Assembly: GCF_000731675.1 (NCBI RefSeq)
Contig: NZ_JMIT01000001.1
Location: 1,611,526 to 1,675,525 of the forward strand
DNA from: Pseudomonas capeferrum
GTDB lineage: Bacteria; Pseudomonadota; Gammaproteobacteria; Pseudomonadales; Pseudomonadaceae
Reading direction: 5' to 3'
Length of the DNA stretch: 64,000 nucleotides
The notes beneath the pieces were generated by a model, which worked only from the letters and a program-made list of their open reading frames with translations, was not told where the DNA came from and searched no databases. Positions 62,121-64,000 of the stretch are shown here, piece after piece (positions within the stretch are counted from its first letter, which is position 1; each line of letters opens with the position of its first letter). The translations under genes were made by a program, and so were the position numbers.

Positions 62121-62138
62121 CCTTTTTGCTGTTGTTTG
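62121..62138 (-). promoter_or_regulatory. A-rich leader before the homoserine dehydrogenase gene
   Basis: The minus strand reads CAAACAACAGCAAAAAGG just before the GTG start, overlapping the ribosome-binding site. It resembles a Crc/Hfq target and, if real, supports a catabolic role. Confidence 0.4.
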
Positions 62139-62218
62139 ATGGGCTCAGCGTACGAGGTGGCGGCGGGCAGTAGAATTGGCCAAAACGCCGTATTTATTGG
62201 GCGATCTGCACAGGCTCG

Positions 62219-62293
62219 CAGGCCCGCGAATGGGGCCACGCGGTAGCTGACACCGGCTTTGCCGGTGTTCGCGGGGCAAGCCCGCGCCCACAG
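62219..62293. repeat. REP-like hairpins between lrp-type and homoserine dehydrogenase genes
   Basis: ACACCGGC-TTT-GCCGGTGT (62250-62268) and GCGGGGCAAGCCCGC follow each other, as in P. putida REP pairs. They lie in the 234-bp gap and could reduce read-through from the Lrp gene. Confidence 0.6.
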
Positions 62294-62345
62294 GGTCGCT
62301 GCGTAATCAATGAGATAAATTTTGTTCGGGGGGATAGAAGCAGGG

Positions 62346-62783
62346 TTAAAAGACGGCGGAGAGGACGAAGGAGGTGACGGTGTTTTCAACACCCTTGATG
62401 CCGGCGATTTCTTTCCACACGGCGTGGACCCGCTCCGGGGTAGCGGCAGCAACCCTGAGCATCAGGTCAAACTCGCCGCTGAGCACTTCGCACTGCACCA
62501 CCTCGGGGATGCTCCGCAAGGTGGCCAGCACGTCGTCACCGCGCATGCGGTCGTAGCGATAGACGAAAATCACCGCACTGATCAACGACGATGGCCGGCG
62601 GGCGTCCCCCAGCCTAACCGTATAGCCCTGTATCGCACCGTCGCGCTCAAGCCGTTCGATACGCTGGCGCACCGCATTGCGCGACAGGTTCACCTTGGCC
62701 CCGAGCTCGGCGTGGGCGATGCGTGCGTTGGCGGTCAGTTCGGCAAGGATGCGCTCGTCCAGCGGGTCGAGAATACGCTTCAT
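62346..62783 (-). CDS. Lrp/AsnC family regulator
   Basis: A 145-residue Lrp protein: helix-turn-helix in LDERILAELTANARIAHAEL and LSRNAVRQRIERLERDG, then a RAM domain (VVQCEVLSGEFDLMLRV). The ATG at 62783 overlaps the stop of the threonine synthase gene by 4 nt, so both come from one transcript. Lrp proteins sense amino acids; threonine, homoserine or aspartate is likely here. Confidence 0.9.
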   Translation of the reverse strand: MKRILDPLDERILAELTANARIAHAELGAKVNLSRNAVRQRIERLERDGAIQGYTVRLGDARRPSSLISAVIFVYRYDRMRGDDVLATLRSIPEVVQCEVLSGEFDLMLRVAAATPERVHAVWKEIAGIKGVENTVTSFVLSAVF

Positions 62784-64000
62784 GCGGGCCTCGACTGCGC
62801 CGCCAGCAAGGCCTTGCACAAGCCATCCAGGTCACCCCGATGCAACGCCGGTGGGCCCTCTTGCACCGGTGGCAGGCAGGCCAGCTCACCCTCCCAGACA
62901 CCCAGCTGCGCCAGCAGCGCGGCAGACTTGCTTGGCGCGATCTGGCCCAGGGTCACCATCGGCGCACCCAGGCTGCGCCGATGCATGCGGCCCGCCAGTG
63001 CGCCGACGGCCGTATGAGGGTCGACCAACGTTGCCGCTTGCTCGCGCAGGGTGATGACTTCGCGGCGTACTTCGGCGTCGTCCACCGCATAGGAGTCGAA
63101 CAACACCCGCGCCTCAAGCCATTGCGCATTGCCGATGCTCAATTCACCACAGGCCTCGAAATGCTCCATCAGCGCTGCGACACGGCTGCCGCTGCGCCCA
63201 TACAGCTCCCAGATGAAGCGCTCCAGGTTCGAATACAGCGAAAAGTCCATGGCCGGTGACGACGTGCGCTGACTGGCATGGGGGGCGTAGCGGTTGCGAT
63301 GAAGGAAACGGTGAAGGGCATCGTTGCTGTTGGTCGAAACGATCACCTGGTTGATCGGCAACCCCATTTTCTGCGCAATGAAGCCGGCGTAGATTTCCGC
63401 GAAGCTTGCCGCCGGTACGCTGAATGCAACCGGCCGGGTGCCGCCACCCAATTGCAGGGCCGCGTGGAAGTAGAACACGATCTGCGCCAGCACCCCTACC
63501 CAGTTGGTCGAGTTGAAACACACCGGTATCAAACCCTCCAGCGGCCAGGCACGAAACAGCCGTGCTACCAGGGTCTGACAGTCGTCGAAACTGCCCTCCA
63601 CCGGCAGCAGCTGAACACTGGCGGGGTCCGCCGCCTGCAAGGCGGCCAGGCGGTCTGCCGGGATCTCGCCCTGCGGGTAGAGAATGGCCAGGCGCACATT
63701 GGGCCTGGACGCAAAGGCCTCGATCGCGGCAATGCCGGTATCACCATTGGTGGCCCCGACCACCAGTGCCTCGCCGCCGGAGCGCGTCAGAAAGTGGCTG
63801 ACCAGCCGTGCCTGGAGCTGCGCGGCGAAGTCCTTCGAGGTGCGTGTGGGGCCATGGAACAACTGCAGGATCCATTCGTTATGGCCAATCTGCTGCAAGG
63901 GTGTGATCGCGCGGTGGCTGAAGGCCTGGTAGCTGTCGCTGAGCAGCACGCGCAAGCACGGGTCATCAATGGCATCGCCGACAAAGGGCGCGATGACCCG
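62780..64000 (-). CDS. threonine synthase-like protein, N-terminus beyond window
   Basis: At least 406 residues of a PLP-dependent threonine synthase. The PLP lysine is in PTRTSKDFAAQ, and the phosphate-binding GATNGDTGIAAIEAF follows. The frame stays open to the right edge (the visible part begins RVIAPFVGDAIDDP), so the start lies outside. Paired with Lrp and homoserine dehydrogenase, it may be a paralogue in homoserine use rather than the biosynthetic ThrC. Confidence 0.88.
   Translation of the reverse strand, partial: RVIAPFVGDAIDDPCLRVLLSDSYQAFSHRAITPLQQIGHNEWILQLFHGPTRTSKDFAAQLQARLVSHFLTRSGGEALVVGATNGDTGIAAIEAFASRPNVRLAILYPQGEIPADRLAALQAADPASVQLLPVEGSFDDCQTLVARLFRAWPLEGLIPVCFNSTNWVGVLAQIVFYFHAALQLGGGTRPVAFSVPAASFAEIYAGFIAQKMGLPINQVIVSTNSNDALHRFLHRNRYAPHASQRTSSPAMDFSLYSNLERFIWELYGRSGSRVAALMEHFEACGELSIGNAQWLEARVLFDSYAVDDAEVRREVITLREQAATLVDPHTAVGALAGRMHRRSLGAPMVTLGQIAPSKSAALLAQLGVWEGELACLPPVQEGPPALHRGDLDGLCKALLAAQSRPA

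Overview
This window is chromosomal DNA of a Pseudomonas, most likely of the P. putida group. The evidence is high GC, GGGAGC-type REP sequences, a P. putida-style ferulate cluster (fcs-vdh-ech with an acyl-CoA dehydrogenase and a thiolase), and A-rich Crc/Hfq-type motifs in front of almost every catabolic gene. No phage, IS, tRNA, rRNA or CRISPR was seen. The window is a chain of catabolic islands, each with its own regulator and porin or transporter.

Region 1 (1-15466, almost all minus strand) looks like a lipid- or hydroxy-acid-type pathway. It holds an outer-membrane set (YCF48-like, DUF1329, DUF1302, small hydrolase), a divergent AraC regulator, a Rieske ferredoxin/FrnE/MFS unit and a Qor-TauD-BKACE unit. 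It also holds an operon resembling the levulinate (lva) system: kinase, DUF6285 partner, a phosphatase and an acyl-CoA dehydrogenase. That operon is preceded by a clear sigma-54 promoter and an upstream palindrome, and ends in the remnant of an SDR gene. A 17-bp sequence is repeated at the same distance from two start codons, which suggests a small AraC regulon.

Region 2 (15467-25846, plus strand) has a MalT/AlkS-type regulator followed by a beta-oxidation operon (acyl-CoA dehydrogenase, FadB-like enzyme, thiolase, SDR) and a PrpR-type sigma-54 activator. Region 3 (25965-31904) has a MocR regulator, a TIM-barrel isomerase-like protein, an MFS carrier and an ABC exporter.

Region 4 (32033-43212) is the ferulate/hydroxycinnamate island: a MarR regulator, acyl-CoA dehydrogenase, thiolase, fcs, vdh, ech, a DUF3237 protein, an MFS carrier and an alginate-export-family porin. 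Region 5 (43496-55512) has an arylsulfatase with its own exported formylglycine-generating enzyme, a MocR regulator divergent from an unusual ferredoxin reductase-M24 fusion, and a LuxR-regulated VanA/VanB-type oxygenase with porin and MFS carrier.

Region 6 (55569-64000) pairs an exported RidA with a Tat-exported FAD amine/amino-acid oxidase-like protein next to a small cytochrome c. It ends with a threonine synthase-Lrp-homoserine dehydrogenase-aldehyde dehydrogenase operon that may degrade homoserine. Four copies of a nested palindromic element (5535, 15081, 49480, 57866) separate the islands. In one copy the core is inverted relative to its flanks.
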